Part shown: piece after piece, positions 26,039-37,646 of the stretch | Layout: every line of letters starts with the position of its first letter | Numbering within the stretch: the first letter of the stretch is position 1 | Source of the DNA: Streptomyces sp. NBC_00523 | GTDB taxonomy: Bacteria > Actinomycetota > Actinomycetes > Streptomycetales > Streptomycetaceae | Length of the DNA stretch: 64,000 nt | Reading direction: 5' to 3' | Assembly: GCF_036346615.1 (NCBI RefSeq) | Contig: NZ_CP107836.1 | Coordinates: 124,001-188,000, forward strand | Notes under the pieces: generated by a model | Databases searched by the model: none | What the model saw: the letters and a program-made list of their open reading frames with translations, nothing else | What the model was told of the DNA's origin: nothing | Translations under genes and position numbers: made by a program

Positions 26039-27562
26039 CTAGTTCTTCTGCAAGGTGCGCGTGACACCCGCGATGACGGCGGTCGCCAGCACCCAGCCGA
26101 GCGCGATCAGGAGGTAGGCCAGCCACTGGAGCCCGCCGTCCGCCCAGTACCAGGCCGTGCGCTGCCCCAGGCCGCCGATGGGGATCAGCAGGTCGAGTGT
26201 GTAGACGAGGGGCTGGAACGGGGCGCCCTCGCCCTCCTTGGCGGGGACGGGAGGGTGCGCGGCGAACGCCAGGGTGCCCAGGAGCGTCAGCGCGAGGAGC
26301 CAGACACCGGCCAGCCAGGGGCGGTAGCCGTAGCCGATGGACCCGTCGAGCAGATACCCCCAGGCCCGCGCGGCCGGTGACAGCGTACGGCGCCGGTGGC
26401 GCTGTTTGGCCAGGAGTACGCGGCGGGCGTCGTCGTCGTGGCCCGCCTTCCGGTACCAGTTCGCCAACTGCTCGTACGGCTGCGGGCTGTAGCCGGGACC
26501 GCGCCGGATCCACGCCACCCGGCCGGGCACGGACCCCCGGCGGCCGTTCGGCCCGGGTGCCCGGAGGGAGTCGTAGACGAGGCCCTCCAGCTCCACCACG
26601 TCCGGCCAGCTGTGCTCGTTGTCGTGGAGGGAGGCCACCTGCGCGCCGCGCAGGTCCACGGTGCCGTGCGGTCGTCGGGTGAGGGCGAGGTCGAAGTCGG
26701 ACACCTGCATGGCGCGTCCGACCACGGCCCTGCCGTCGCCGCCGGGTGCCGCGCTCAGGAAAGCCCCCTCGAAGGTCAGGAGGTCCGAGACCCGGGCGCC
26801 CCGCAGCCGCACGGTCCCGTGGGAGGTGAAACCGCCGGAGAAGTTGAGCGTCGGCGCCCCGACGTTGTCCAGGGCCAGGGCCACTCCGCCCGGACCCGGG
26901 CGCCCCAACGGCACGGGGCGCTCCAGGTGCGCGCCCTGCATGAACAGTCCGCCGGACAGCTGCGCGCCCAGCATGCGTATCCCGCCCCGGGCGGTGAACC
27001 CGTGCATGCAGAAGATGCCGCCGCCCGTGTGCAGGCCGTCCGCGATCACGCCCCAGCCCTCGGACACGCACACCCGCGTACCGTTCAGAATCAACTCGCC
27101 CGCCACCGAGGCGTTCAGCAGGTCCAGGCATCCCTCCACGCGCGACCGGGACAGATCGAGGTGCCCTTCGACCCGTACGAGGGCGGCTTCGAGGCCCGGC
27201 AGTCGGCTGTCCACGACACGGATCGTCCGGGCGGACGCCCCGACGAGCTTCGGTGCCCGCTCGAACCAGCACTCCTCGATCCGGAGCGCCTGCCCGATCT
27301 CCACGTCCGAGAGGTCCAGACGGCCGCTGATGCGCGCGCCGACGAGTTCCACGCAGGCGACGGCGCCGGGCCGCACGGCATTCCCGCCCGAGAGCAGCGC
27401 CGCGATCACGGCGGCACGAACCGTCCGCCCGGGCCCCCACGCGCCGCCTTCGGTGACCCGGTCGTCCTCGGGCGCACCCGTGCGCAGGTCCACGCGGCGT
27501 CCCTCGGGGAACGCGTCCCACAGCTCGCGCTCCGGTGAAGTCAATTCGTCGTAAGAAAGCAC
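26039..27562 (-). CDS. Membrane protein with right-handed beta-helix repeats
   Basis: A 507-residue protein. Residues 60-310 are short repeats rich in the pattern G-A-x-(I/L)-x-G-x-(L/F)-D-L (for example VGARISGRLDLSDVEI, RSRVEGCLDLLNASV, MLGAQLSGGLFMQGAHL), typical of a pentapeptide-like or right-handed beta-helix. After a linker, YEQLANWYRKAGHDDDARRVL looks like a TPR-type helix pair, and the C-terminus has three hydrophobic segments (about 410-430, 455-470 and 478-500). Relatives in Streptomyces are often called oxidoreductases without support. Likely a membrane-anchored scaffold. Confidence 0.7.
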   Translation of the reverse strand: MLSYDELTSPERELWDAFPEGRRVDLRTGAPEDDRVTEGGAWGPGRTVRAAVIAALLSGGNAVRPGAVACVELVGARISGRLDLSDVEIGQALRIEECWFERAPKLVGASARTIRVVDSRLPGLEAALVRVEGHLDLSRSRVEGCLDLLNASVAGELILNGTRVCVSEGWGVIADGLHTGGGIFCMHGFTARGGIRMLGAQLSGGLFMQGAHLERPVPLGRPGPGGVALALDNVGAPTLNFSGGFTSHGTVRLRGARVSDLLTFEGAFLSAAPGGDGRAVVGRAMQVSDFDLALTRRPHGTVDLRGAQVASLHDNEHSWPDVVELEGLVYDSLRAPGPNGRRGSVPGRVAWIRRGPGYSPQPYEQLANWYRKAGHDDDARRVLLAKQRHRRRTLSPAARAWGYLLDGSIGYGYRPWLAGVWLLALTLLGTLAFAAHPPVPAKEGEGAPFQPLVYTLDLLIPIGGLGQRTAWYWADGGLQWLAYLLIALGWVLATAVIAGVTRTLQKN

Positions 27563-27598
27563 TCGTTCAGATTAGCGATCTCCCTCCGGGCGCCCCGG

Positions 27599-28093
27599 TC
27601 AAGGCATTTCGAGTTCGGGAAAGGAGAAAAAGCCGCTGACGGCCCGCACCGTACGTTCCTCGTCGTCCTCCCGGTCGTGATCCGCCGCCGGCCCCGTAGG
27701 ACGGGCCGCCGTGAGGGCGGGCAGCAGCAGATCGGGCTCCTCACCCGCGCGGAAGTACGGGGTCTCGAAGCTGAAGCCCGTGATCAGGCGCCCCTCGCGG
27801 TAGTACTGGAACGAGGGCCCGTGAGCCTTGGCCCAGCACGGCTCGGTCACGAAAACACCGAGTTCGCCGCCGTCCGGGCACAGCCGTCCGTAATCGGCGA
27901 GGTCGTACTCGCCGCACTCCCAGCTGGACATGTCGTGCATCACCAGTCCCCAGTCGGCTCCCCCGCCGTACGCGAGTGGCATGCGCTGCTGGTCGAGGAG
28001 CCCTCGCACGAGCGTGTCCAGGGACAACCCCCGGAAGAAGACGACGTTGGTCTCCTCGTGGTGCGGGAGCGCGCGGTGTATCCAATGCGTCAT
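27599..28093 (-). CDS. Hypothetical protein, DUF6461-like
   Basis: A 164-residue soluble protein with an invariant-looking core (VVFFRGLSLDTLVRGLL, GGGADWGLVMHDMSSW, YYREGRLITGFSFETPY). This resembles the DUF6461 group of actinobacterial proteins, although the match is from memory. No catalytic motif can be named. MTHWIH at 28093 is taken as the start rather than the earlier in-frame codon at 28123 because no ribosome binding site precedes the latter. Confidence 0.6.
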   Translation of the reverse strand: MTHWIHRALPHHEETNVVFFRGLSLDTLVRGLLDQQRMPLAYGGGADWGLVMHDMSSWECGEYDLADYGRLCPDGGELGVFVTEPCWAKAHGPSFQYYREGRLITGFSFETPYFRAGEEPDLLLPALTAARPTGPAADHDREDDEERTVRAVSGFFSFPELEMP

Positions 28094-28240
28094 GCCGTGC
28101 ACCGTAACCGGGCCCACTGACACGGCCCCGCGACCGTGTGCCGTGGAACCGGGTCACGGCCCCACCGGTGTCCGGAAGGGGCGTGATGGCGGACAATTCG
28201 AGTGGGGGCGGTTGTGTGTCCGCCGAGCAGAGAGGTCACC

Positions 28241-28927
28241 ATGTCCGGTCCGCCGGTTCCCGGAGCGCCGACGCGGGTCTTCCTCGTGGACGATCATGAA
28301 GTCGTACGCCGGGGGCTGCGCGACCTGATCGATGACGAGCCCGACATGGAAGTGGTGGGAGAGGCCGCGACGGCGGAGCAGGGTCTCGCCAGAGGGCTGG
28401 CTCTGCGGCCCGATGTGGCGGTCCTCGATGTGCGCCTGCCCGACGGCGACGGGATCGGGGTGTGCCGGGAACTGCGCTCCGGGCTGCCGGGGCTGGCCTG
28501 TCTGATGCTCACCTCGTTCGACGACGAGGACGCGCTGCTCGACGCCATCATGGCGGGGGCGGCGGGATACGTGCTGAAGCAGATCAACGGGTCCGACCTG
28601 GTGTCGGCGATCCGCACGGTGGCGACGGGGCAGTCGATGCTCGATCCGGCGACCACGGCCCGGCTGATGCGTTCGCTGCGCGGGCCCGAGGAGCGGAAGT
28701 CCCCGGAGGACGAGCGGCTCGCGGGTCTCTCGGAGCGGGAGCACTCCGTTCTGGAGCTGATCGGCGAGGGGCTCACCAACCGGCAGATCGCACAGCGGCT
28801 GTACCTCTCGGAGAAGACGGTCAAGAACCACATCTCCCGGCTTCTGGGGAAGCTGGGTGTGGAGCGGCGTGTCCAGGCCGCGGTCATCGCCGCGCATGTG
28901 CACGAGAACGACGCGAACTCCGGATAG
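28241..28927 (+). CDS. devR: DevR/DosR-type NarL-family response regulator
   Basis: A 228-residue response regulator. The receiver domain has FLVDDHE at the acidic pocket, the phospho-acceptor Asp in VAVLDVRLPDGDG and the Lys in YVLKQINGSD; the C-terminal LuxR-type helix-turn-helix is LTNRQIAQRLYLSEKTVKNHISRLL. The DevR-like KxINGxDL and DPATTARLM features, plus the DevS-type kinase gene converging on it three bases downstream, support the assignment. In actinobacteria DosR turns on hypoxia/dormancy genes, and several such genes lie next door. ATG at 28241 follows AGAGG. Confidence 0.88.
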   Translation: MSGPPVPGAPTRVFLVDDHEVVRRGLRDLIDDEPDMEVVGEAATAEQGLARGLALRPDVAVLDVRLPDGDGIGVCRELRSGLPGLACLMLTSFDDEDALLDAIMAGAAGYVLKQINGSDLVSAIRTVATGQSMLDPATTARLMRSLRGPEERKSPEDERLAGLSEREHSVLELIGEGLTNRQIAQRLYLSEKTVKNHISRLLGKLGVERRVQAAVIAAHVHENDANSG

Positions 28928-28930
28928 CCG

Positions 28931-31634
<2,704 letters not shown>

Positions 31635-31704
31635 GATCCGCTCCTGTCCCGGGGACGAGGCCCGCCACGGCCGCCTTGCTCGGTCTCCCTCCACCGTGGC
31701 ACCC

Positions 31705-31757
31705 GGGACGCGGCGCCCGAAGGGCCGCCCAGGGGCGGGACGGGGGCCAAACGTCCC
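31705..31757 (+). promoter_or_regulatory. Two candidate DevR-box-like palindromes in a divergent promoter
   Basis: The 280-base gap between the stress-protein and nitroreductase genes holds two imperfect dyads of the pattern GGGNC-N4-GNCCC: 31705-31718 (GGGAC, then CGCCC) and 31744-31757 (GGGCC, then GTCCC). The known DosR consensus is GGGAC-N4-GTCCC; each site differs at one arm position. In a very GC-rich genome such matches are not rare, so these are weak candidates. The rest of the gap shows no gene. Confidence 0.35.
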
Positions 31758-31914
31758 AACGGCCCCCGGCGGACGAGCCCGACCGGCCCGGGGCGTGGCC
31801 CGTACGGCCCTCGCCGCCCGCCCCGGAATTCGGGGACCGTGGTGATACGGGCACACGTGCCCTCCTCCTCGCACAGGCCGGCCCCGGCACCGTGGCCGGC
31901 GGACAGGACAAGCC

Positions 31915-32895
31915 GTGACCGCCAACGCTCTGCCCCGGACCCTCGTCGCGTCGCTGGTCGAGGACGCGATCCGCGCCCCGTCCATGCACAACGCGCAACC
32001 CTGGCGATTCCTCCACCGGACGGCCACGGACACCATCGAGCTGCACGGTGACCGGTCCTGCGAGATGCCGCACGCGGATCCGGTCCGCCGGGCCCTCCAT
32101 CTGGGGTGCGGCGCGGCCCTGTTCGGTCTGCGGGTGGCCGCCGCGCACCGGGACCTGAACGCGGAGGCGGAACTGCTGCCCGCGCCCGGCGACCCCTGGC
32201 ACCTCGCCGACGTACACCTGTCCGCCCCCGCCGGAGAGGCGGAGCTCGCCGCGCTCCATCCGGCGCTGCGGGAGCGGCACACCAGCCGCTTCCCGTTCAC
32301 GGACGAGCCGGTTCCGCCCGAGATCATGGCAGGGCTGAGCGCTGCGGCGGCGCGCGAGGGCTGCCGGCTGGATGTGCCCGGCGACTGGTTCACCGACGCC
32401 CTCATGGAGCTCGTACGCGACGCTGCGAGGCTGGAGGCGGCCGACCCGCTGATCCGCGCGGAGGTCGCCGCGTGGACGCGTACGGAGGGCGAGGACCCAG
32501 GGGCGCAGGGGATTCCCGCGTACGCCTTCGGACCCCGGCAGTTCGACGTGACGTCGCCGGTACGGGATTTCGAGCCTCCGCATCCTGGACCTTCCCGCGC
32601 CTCCGCCCGCTTCGAGAGGCGTCCCGGGTTCGCCCTGCTCGGCACGCGGGACGACACGCCCCGTGACTGGCTGGTCGCGGGGCAGGCCCTGCACCGGGTG
32701 CTGTTGCAGGCCACGGCGGACGGCCTGTCCACCTCGCTCATGTCCCAGCCGCTGGAGTGGCCGGAGCTGCGTGCGCTGTCGCGGGACCCGCGTTCGGCGT
32801 CGGGCTTCGTGCAGATGCTGCTGCGCCTGGGATACGGGCCGCACGGGCGGGCGACCCCGCGGCGGCCGGTCTCCGACGTCCTGTCCTTCGTCTGA
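31915..32895 (+). CDS. Acg-type putative nitroreductase
   Basis: A 326-residue flavin-fold protein of the Acg family. The N-terminal APSMHNAQPWRF, the HTSRFPFTD segment and the C-terminal GLSTSLMSQPLEW and QMLLRLGYGP are characteristic. Acg (Rv2032) and relatives are DosR-regulon proteins thought to bind FMN without normal nitroreductase activity, possibly acting as flavin stores. GTG at 31915 starts VTANALPRT. The gene lies in the DevR cluster and faces two candidate boxes. Confidence 0.86.
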   Translation: MTANALPRTLVASLVEDAIRAPSMHNAQPWRFLHRTATDTIELHGDRSCEMPHADPVRRALHLGCGAALFGLRVAAAHRDLNAEAELLPAPGDPWHLADVHLSAPAGEAELAALHPALRERHTSRFPFTDEPVPPEIMAGLSAAAAREGCRLDVPGDWFTDALMELVRDAARLEAADPLIRAEVAAWTRTEGEDPGAQGIPAYAFGPRQFDVTSPVRDFEPPHPGPSRASARFERRPGFALLGTRDDTPRDWLVAGQALHRVLLQATADGLSTSLMSQPLEWPELRALSRDPRSASGFVQMLLRLGYGPHGRATPRRPVSDVLSFV

Positions 32896-32903
32896 GCAGT
32901 CGC

Positions 32904-32951
32904 CCGTACGCCGTTCACAGCAGGAACCCGTACGCCGTTCACAGCAGGAAC
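32904..32951. repeat. Perfect 24-base tandem duplication
   Basis: Two identical 24-base units (32904-32927 and 32928-32951). The second unit covers the last codons and stop of the GH65 gene; the first lies in the 43-base gap to the nitroreductase stop. This looks like a recent slippage duplication of the GH65 3' end. Confidence 0.9.
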
Positions 32952-35329
32952 CAGCGCTCCTCCCCCGGTGCGACGCAGACCTTCCGCCCGTCGGGCAGCA
33001 GGACGGGAACGGGGCCCCGGGGCGACTCGGGTACGCGGACGGCGAGCCGTCCGGGCAGGACGCGGACCCGGACTCCCCGGTGGCCCTGGAAGCAGATCGT
33101 GAAGGAGAACCGGGGGATCTGCGCCAGGGGGACGGGCTGGACGCGCAGTCCTTCGGGGCCGGCCTCCAGGCCGGTGATGCCGCGCTCGACCAGGTCGACG
33201 GTCCCCGCCATCGCCCCGAGGTGGATGCCCTCGCCGGTCGTACCGCCCTGCAGATCGGCCACGTCCCCGAGCAGGGCCTCCTCGCAGTAACGCCAGGCGT
33301 CCGCACCCATGGTGCGCGTGCGCAGCCAGCCGTGGACGAGGCTGCTGAGCGTCGAACCGTGGCTGGTGCGGCGCAGGTGGTACGCCTCCGTCGCGCGCCA
33401 GGTGTCGTCGTCCAGCGGGTGGCCGAGGCGGGCAAACAGCTCGCGGAGTTCCCGGGGCCGGAAGAGGTAGCCGAGCATGAGCGTGTCGGCCTGTTTGGTG
33501 GCCTGGTAGCGGTTGACGCTGTCACCCTCGGCCTCCAGGATGCGGTCGAGCCGGCGGATGTCGCCGTAGCGGGCCCGGTAGCCGTCCCAGTCCAGTTCCT
33601 CCAGGCTCCCGTAGCCCTCGAACTGGCTGATCACGCCGTGGTGGAACGGAATGTACAGATGGCGCGAGACGTCCTCCCACCGCGTCAGTTCCTCGCCGTC
33701 GAGAGACAGTTGGTCCGCCAGTTCGGCGCGCCGCGCGGCGGGCAGTTCGGCCAGGAGGTCGAGGCCGCGGGCGAGGACCCAGGCCGCGGTGGCATTCGTG
33801 TACGCGTTGTCGTCGACGCCCGGCGCGGCCGCTCCGGGGTAGGCGTCGTGGTACTCGTCGGGGCCGACCACGCCCCGGATGCGGTATCCGCGCAGGTCCG
33901 GGTCGTACCGGGCGGCGCCCGCCCAGTAGCGGGCCACCTCCAGGAGGATCTCGGCCCCCGCCGAGTGGAGGAAGGCGCGGTCGCCGGTGGTCTGCGCGTA
34001 CCGCCACACGTCGTGGGCGACGGCAGAGCCGACGTGCCGCTGGAGCCGTGAGTGGTCGGGCAGCCACCGCCCGGAGCGCGGATTGAGGTGGAGCTCCTGG
34101 GTCTCCTCGCGCCCGGAACCGGCGCTCTGCCACGGGTAGACGGCGCCCGTGGCCCCGATGTCCCGGGCCGCTGTGCGCGCGGCTGGGAGCCGGCGGTGGC
34201 GGTACATGAGCAGAGCTTTCGCCACCTCGGGGAAGTGCAGGTTCAGGTAGGGCAGGACGAACAGCTCGTCCCAGAAGACGTGGCCCCGGTACGCCTCGCC
34301 GTGCAGCCCCCTCGCGGGGACGCCGGCGTCGAGGTCGGCGGTGTGCGGGGACAGCGTCTGGAGTACGTGGAAGACGTGCAGGCGCAGGATGCGGCCGGCC
34401 TCGCCCGGTACGTGGAGCTCGCCCTGTTCCCAGAGGCGCCGCCAGGCCGCCTTGTGCGTGGCCAGGAGGCGGGGGAAGGCGGAGGCGCCGGCGGCCGCTG
34501 CGCATGCCTCCGCGCGCGGGTCGCCGGCCGGGCGGTCGGCCGAGGTGCGCAGCGCCAGGGTCTTCACGAGGCTCACCGCGTGACGCGGGGCGACGGGCAG
34601 GCGGTAGGTCTGCACGGGGGCGGTCGGTGTGGCCGTCCGCGCGGCGGGCGCCGGGGGTGTGGTGACCGTGCGGACAGCCAGGGCGAGGCGGGTGCCGGGG
34701 TCGTGGGTGCGGCAGGTCAGCCAGGCGGTGCCGCCGGGATCGAAACCGCTGCGGTGGCCGGTGAGATGGCGGCCCTCCAGATTCCGGTACCGGTCCACCC
34801 CGGCGTTGGTGACCGCCCCGTCGAGGACGGACTCCACCTCGATGGTGCCGCGCCATCCGTAGGCGCGGAAGGTGCTGCGCTGGGCGGCCAGGTACGGGTC
34901 CCCCATGTGCACGATCCGCGTATGGACGACGCGCAGCGAGCGTCCCTCGGCGTCCCGGAAGAACAGCTGCCGGGTGAGTGTGCCCGTGCGCAGGTCCAGC
35001 CGCACATGATGGTGGCGCAGGTCCGGGGAGTCGGGGGTCAGCCAGTCGCCGGGCGGCCCGTCGTCCGGGAGGCAGCGGTAGCGCACCACCGTCCAGTTGG
35101 GAAGGTTGACCATGTCCTCGTTCGTTACCGTGCGGCCCGCGACGGCCGAGCCGCGCCGGTCGTAGCAGCCGGCGAGGTAGGTGCCCGGGTAGTGGACGGG
35201 TCCGGCGGGGCATTCGGGTGCGGAGCCCCGGGTGACGAACCGCCCGTTGCCGAGTGCGCACAACGACTCGACCAGCCGCTCGCGTTCGGGTTCGTAGCGG
35301 TCGTAGCCCCATGTCCACCCGGTGCTCAC
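32939..35329 (-). CDS. GH65-family glycoside hydrolase/phosphorylase
   Basis: A 796-residue GH65 enzyme. Expected general-acid Glu is in RGVVGPDEYHDAYPG, and the segment TKQADTLMLGYLF (with KQAD) is typical of GH65 members that bind phosphate, such as trehalose, maltose or kojibiose phosphorylases. Three parts can be seen: an N-terminal beta-sandwich (about 1-270), the helical (alpha/alpha)6 barrel (300-690) and a C-terminal beta-domain. Cytoplasmic. It follows the alcohol dehydrogenase gene on the same strand and may serve disaccharide use under low oxygen. The exact sugar is not determinable. Confidence 0.88.
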   Translation of the reverse strand: MSTGWTWGYDRYEPERERLVESLCALGNGRFVTRGSAPECPAGPVHYPGTYLAGCYDRRGSAVAGRTVTNEDMVNLPNWTVVRYRCLPDDGPPGDWLTPDSPDLRHHHVRLDLRTGTLTRQLFFRDAEGRSLRVVHTRIVHMGDPYLAAQRSTFRAYGWRGTIEVESVLDGAVTNAGVDRYRNLEGRHLTGHRSGFDPGGTAWLTCRTHDPGTRLALAVRTVTTPPAPAARTATPTAPVQTYRLPVAPRHAVSLVKTLALRTSADRPAGDPRAEACAAAAGASAFPRLLATHKAAWRRLWEQGELHVPGEAGRILRLHVFHVLQTLSPHTADLDAGVPARGLHGEAYRGHVFWDELFVLPYLNLHFPEVAKALLMYRHRRLPAARTAARDIGATGAVYPWQSAGSGREETQELHLNPRSGRWLPDHSRLQRHVGSAVAHDVWRYAQTTGDRAFLHSAGAEILLEVARYWAGAARYDPDLRGYRIRGVVGPDEYHDAYPGAAAPGVDDNAYTNATAAWVLARGLDLLAELPAARRAELADQLSLDGEELTRWEDVSRHLYIPFHHGVISQFEGYGSLEELDWDGYRARYGDIRRLDRILEAEGDSVNRYQATKQADTLMLGYLFRPRELRELFARLGHPLDDDTWRATEAYHLRRTSHGSTLSSLVHGWLRTRTMGADAWRYCEEALLGDVADLQGGTTGEGIHLGAMAGTVDLVERGITGLEAGPEGLRVQPVPLAQIPRFSFTICFQGHRGVRVRVLPGRLAVRVPESPRGPVPVLLPDGRKVCVAPGEERWFLL

Positions 35330-35435
35330 CGTTGCTCGCTCCAGACGTTCCGCATCATGGTCGGGAGGCCGGGGTCGGCCGGGCCGGCGCCCTCCCCGCA
35401 GGGGGTCCGGGAAGAGCGCGGTGTCCGAACGTCGT

Positions 35436-36518
35436 TCATGCGGCGGCCGGAGGGGCGGGGACCTGCACGGCGGTGTGCTGCGGGGCGCCGAGCACGACCT
35501 TGATGGCCCCGGTGTCGGCCGCGCGGCCGAACACGTCGTACGCCTCCGCCATCTGCCCGAGTTCGAAGCGGTGGGTGACCAGCTCCGACGTGGACAGTCG
35601 GCCGGCCGCCAGCATGCTCAGCAGCATGGGGGTGGACGCGGTGTCCACGAGGCCGGTGGTGAGGGTGACGTCCTTGATCCACAGCTCTTCGAGGTGGAGA
35701 GTGGCGGGCTTGCCGTGCACCCCGATGTTGGCGACATGGCCTCCCGGCCGGACCATGCGGGTGCAGCTCTCGAAGGCCTCGGGCACGCCCACCGCCTCCA
35801 TGACGACATCGGCGCCCAGGCCGTCCGTCAGGTCGGCGACGAGCTGTTCCGGCTCCTCGTCGGCGCCCACGGTGGCGTCGGCACCGAGCGTCCGTGCCGC
35901 TTCCAGCCGCGAGGCGGCGAAGTCGACGGCGACGATCCGGCCGGGGCTGTACAGGCGTGCCGTGGTGATCGCGGCGAGTCCGATCGGCCCGGCGCCCACC
36001 ACGACGACCGTGTCGGCCGGCCGCACGTGGCCGTTGAGGACTCCCACCTCGTAGGACGTGGGAAAGATGTCGGCGAGCAGGACGGCGTCCGCGCTGTCCA
36101 CGGCGCTGGGGAGCGGGTGGACCGACAGGTCGGCGAACGGGACCCGGACGTACTCGGCCTGTGTCCCGTCGATCGTGTGCCCGAGGATCCAGCCGCCTCC
36201 GCCGAGGCACTGCCCGTAGCGGCCCTCCCGGCAGTACCGGCAGCGCCCGCAGGCGGTGATGCACGAGATGAGGACCCGGTCGCCGGGCCGTACCGTACGC
36301 ACGTCCCGGCCGGCCTCGACCACGGTGCCGACCGCTTCGTGGCCGAGGACGCGGCCCGGTGTGACCTCGGGTACGTCGCCCTTGAGTATGTGCAGGTCGG
36401 TCCCGCAGATGGTGACGAGATCGACCCGCACCACGACGTCGCCCTGCTCCATGATGTCCGGGTCGGGTACGTCCTGCCAGGCGATGCCGCCCGGTCCCTG
36501 AAAGACAGCGGCCCTCAT
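35436..36518 (-). CDS. Zinc-dependent alcohol dehydrogenase
   Basis: A 360-residue medium-chain dehydrogenase. Catalytic zinc ligands in TICGTDLH and LGHEAVGTVVEAG; structural zinc cysteines CGRCRYCREGRYGQC; NAD(P)-binding VVVVGAGPIGLAA. The product is likely a cytoplasmic alcohol or polyol dehydrogenase. ATG at 36518 follows GGAGGAAGG about 10 bases upstream; a GTG three codons earlier is less well spaced. A similar dehydrogenase lies beside stress-protein and DevRS-type genes in other Streptomyces, supporting its place in the dormancy cluster. Confidence 0.9.
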   Translation of the reverse strand: MRAAVFQGPGGIAWQDVPDPDIMEQGDVVVRVDLVTICGTDLHILKGDVPEVTPGRVLGHEAVGTVVEAGRDVRTVRPGDRVLISCITACGRCRYCREGRYGQCLGGGGWILGHTIDGTQAEYVRVPFADLSVHPLPSAVDSADAVLLADIFPTSYEVGVLNGHVRPADTVVVVGAGPIGLAAITTARLYSPGRIVAVDFAASRLEAARTLGADATVGADEEPEQLVADLTDGLGADVVMEAVGVPEAFESCTRMVRPGGHVANIGVHGKPATLHLEELWIKDVTLTTGLVDTASTPMLLSMLAAGRLSTSELVTHRFELGQMAEAYDVFGRAADTGAIKVVLGAPQHTAVQVPAPPAAA

Positions 36519-36633
36519 GCTGTCCACCTTCCTCCTGCGTGGCGTACGGGTTCCCCCGCTTCCAGATTCGGCCGTCGCCCCCGGGCGGCGCTTGGGCCGG
36601 TCGGCCCCGGTGCGGGACCGCTCGGGCCCGTCG

Positions 36634-37021
36634 TCATGGCGCCCCTCGGCCGTTCTCCGTACCGCCGCGCCGGACGGGTACGGTCTGTACGGCCTTCGGC
36701 GCGCTGCCGGGCACCGGGACGCGGACGGTCAGCAGTCCGTCCGCGTACACGGCGTCGATGCGGTCCGCCGGTACCGCCTCCGGGAGGCGGACGGTGCGGC
36801 GGAACGACCCGTAGCGGAACTCCGAGTGCTCCCTGTCCCGGTCCGTCTCGTCGTGCTCCGCGCTCACGGTGATGAGGTTGTCATCGACGCCGACGTGGAT
36901 GTCCTCGGGGTCCATCCCGGGCAGCTCGGCGCGCAGCACGTACATCCCGTCCCGCTGGGTGACCTCGACCGGGATGGAGTGGGGTGCGCTGCCCGGACGC
37001 CAGCCGGGCAGTCCCGGGAAT
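36634..37021 (-). pseudogene. Hsp20 small heat-shock protein, 5' end lost at an island edge
   Basis: The alpha-crystallin domain is intact: IPVEVTQRDGMYVLRAELPG, DIHVGVDDNLITVSAEH, EFRYGSFRRTVRLPE and a final VRVPVPG segment. The frame begins abruptly at GFPGLPGWRPG with no start codon or promoter, because foreign sequence from another gene is joined at about 37021. Small heat-shock proteins are typical DosR-regulon members, so this was probably the cluster's chaperone. About 20 N-terminal residues are missing. Confidence 0.78.
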
Positions 37022-37370
37022 CCCCGAGCCCGGCCAGTTTCCGCAGGCACCACAGGTTCTTTGCCTCGCGGGCGGTCAGCAGATCGTCGCTCGCCGCGTA
37101 GGCCGGCTGCGCATCCAGCACGTTCTCCCACGTACCGGCCCCACCCCGCAGGATCGAGACCAGGGACATGCCCAGCCAACTGTACTTCGCGATCAGCACC
37201 TCGCCGTCGACCACGACGCGGCAGACGTACGACGTGACGCTCGGGCACTGCGCCCCGAGGACGACTTCCTTCTCCGGCCACCTCTTCGTGGCGGCGCGCG
37301 TGATGATCTCCTGCGTGGCGGCGGACAGCGCAGCCGCGTCTAACGTTCTGGTCTCCGTAGTGATGGTCAC
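37021..37370 (-). pseudogene. N-terminal fragment of an accessory-region protein fused to hsp20
   Basis: GTG at 37370, preceded by GGAGAC, starts an unrecognised protein that runs about 116 residues (GAQCPSVTSYVCRVVVDGEVLIAKYSWLG, LLTAREAKNLWCLRKLAGLG) and then changes, at about 37021, into out-of-frame Hsp20 sequence. A charged region near IAKYSW could belong to a kinase-like fold, but this is speculative. The junction marks the left edge of the accessory region. Confidence 0.6.
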
Positions 37371-37469
37371 TGCCGTCTCCTTGTGATCGCGCTTCTCTGG
37401 TCTTGAAGCACTCGCCGTCTTCGTGCGGGCGCCGAGGGTGCTCGGCCGCCGCAGTGACGAGAGGCGGGG

Positions 37470-37640
37470 TCAGGCCCGGTTGTGGGCGGCAATCAACTCT
37501 TCGATCCGGCGGATGCACGGCAGGCAGATATAGAGGGGTGCCTCCCCAACTTCCGGGCTGTAGACGGGGCCGACCCACAGCACGGACACGTCGGTCGCCT
37601 CGCAACGCCAGCACCAACCGGTAGTCCAGTCCCTGATCAT
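37470..37640 (-). CDS. 56-residue CxxC zinc-ribbon-like protein
   Basis: A small protein with two CxxC motifs (GWCWRCEATD and YICLPCIRRIEEL) separated by 29 residues, enough to bind one zinc ion. It begins MIRDWTTG at 37640. It forms a same-strand cassette with the 28-residue membrane peptide and the ATPase-like protein. Function unknown; compact spacing and the intact cysteine pattern support it being real. Confidence 0.6.
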   Translation of the reverse strand: MIRDWTTGWCWRCEATDVSVLWVGPVYSPEVGEAPLYICLPCIRRIEELIAAHNRA

Positions 37641-37646
37641 GCGGAC

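Noticed and set aside
36519..36633. DevR box upstream of the alcohol dehydrogenase
   Set aside because: A GGGAC and a GGGCC are present but not as an inverted repeat with the right spacing.
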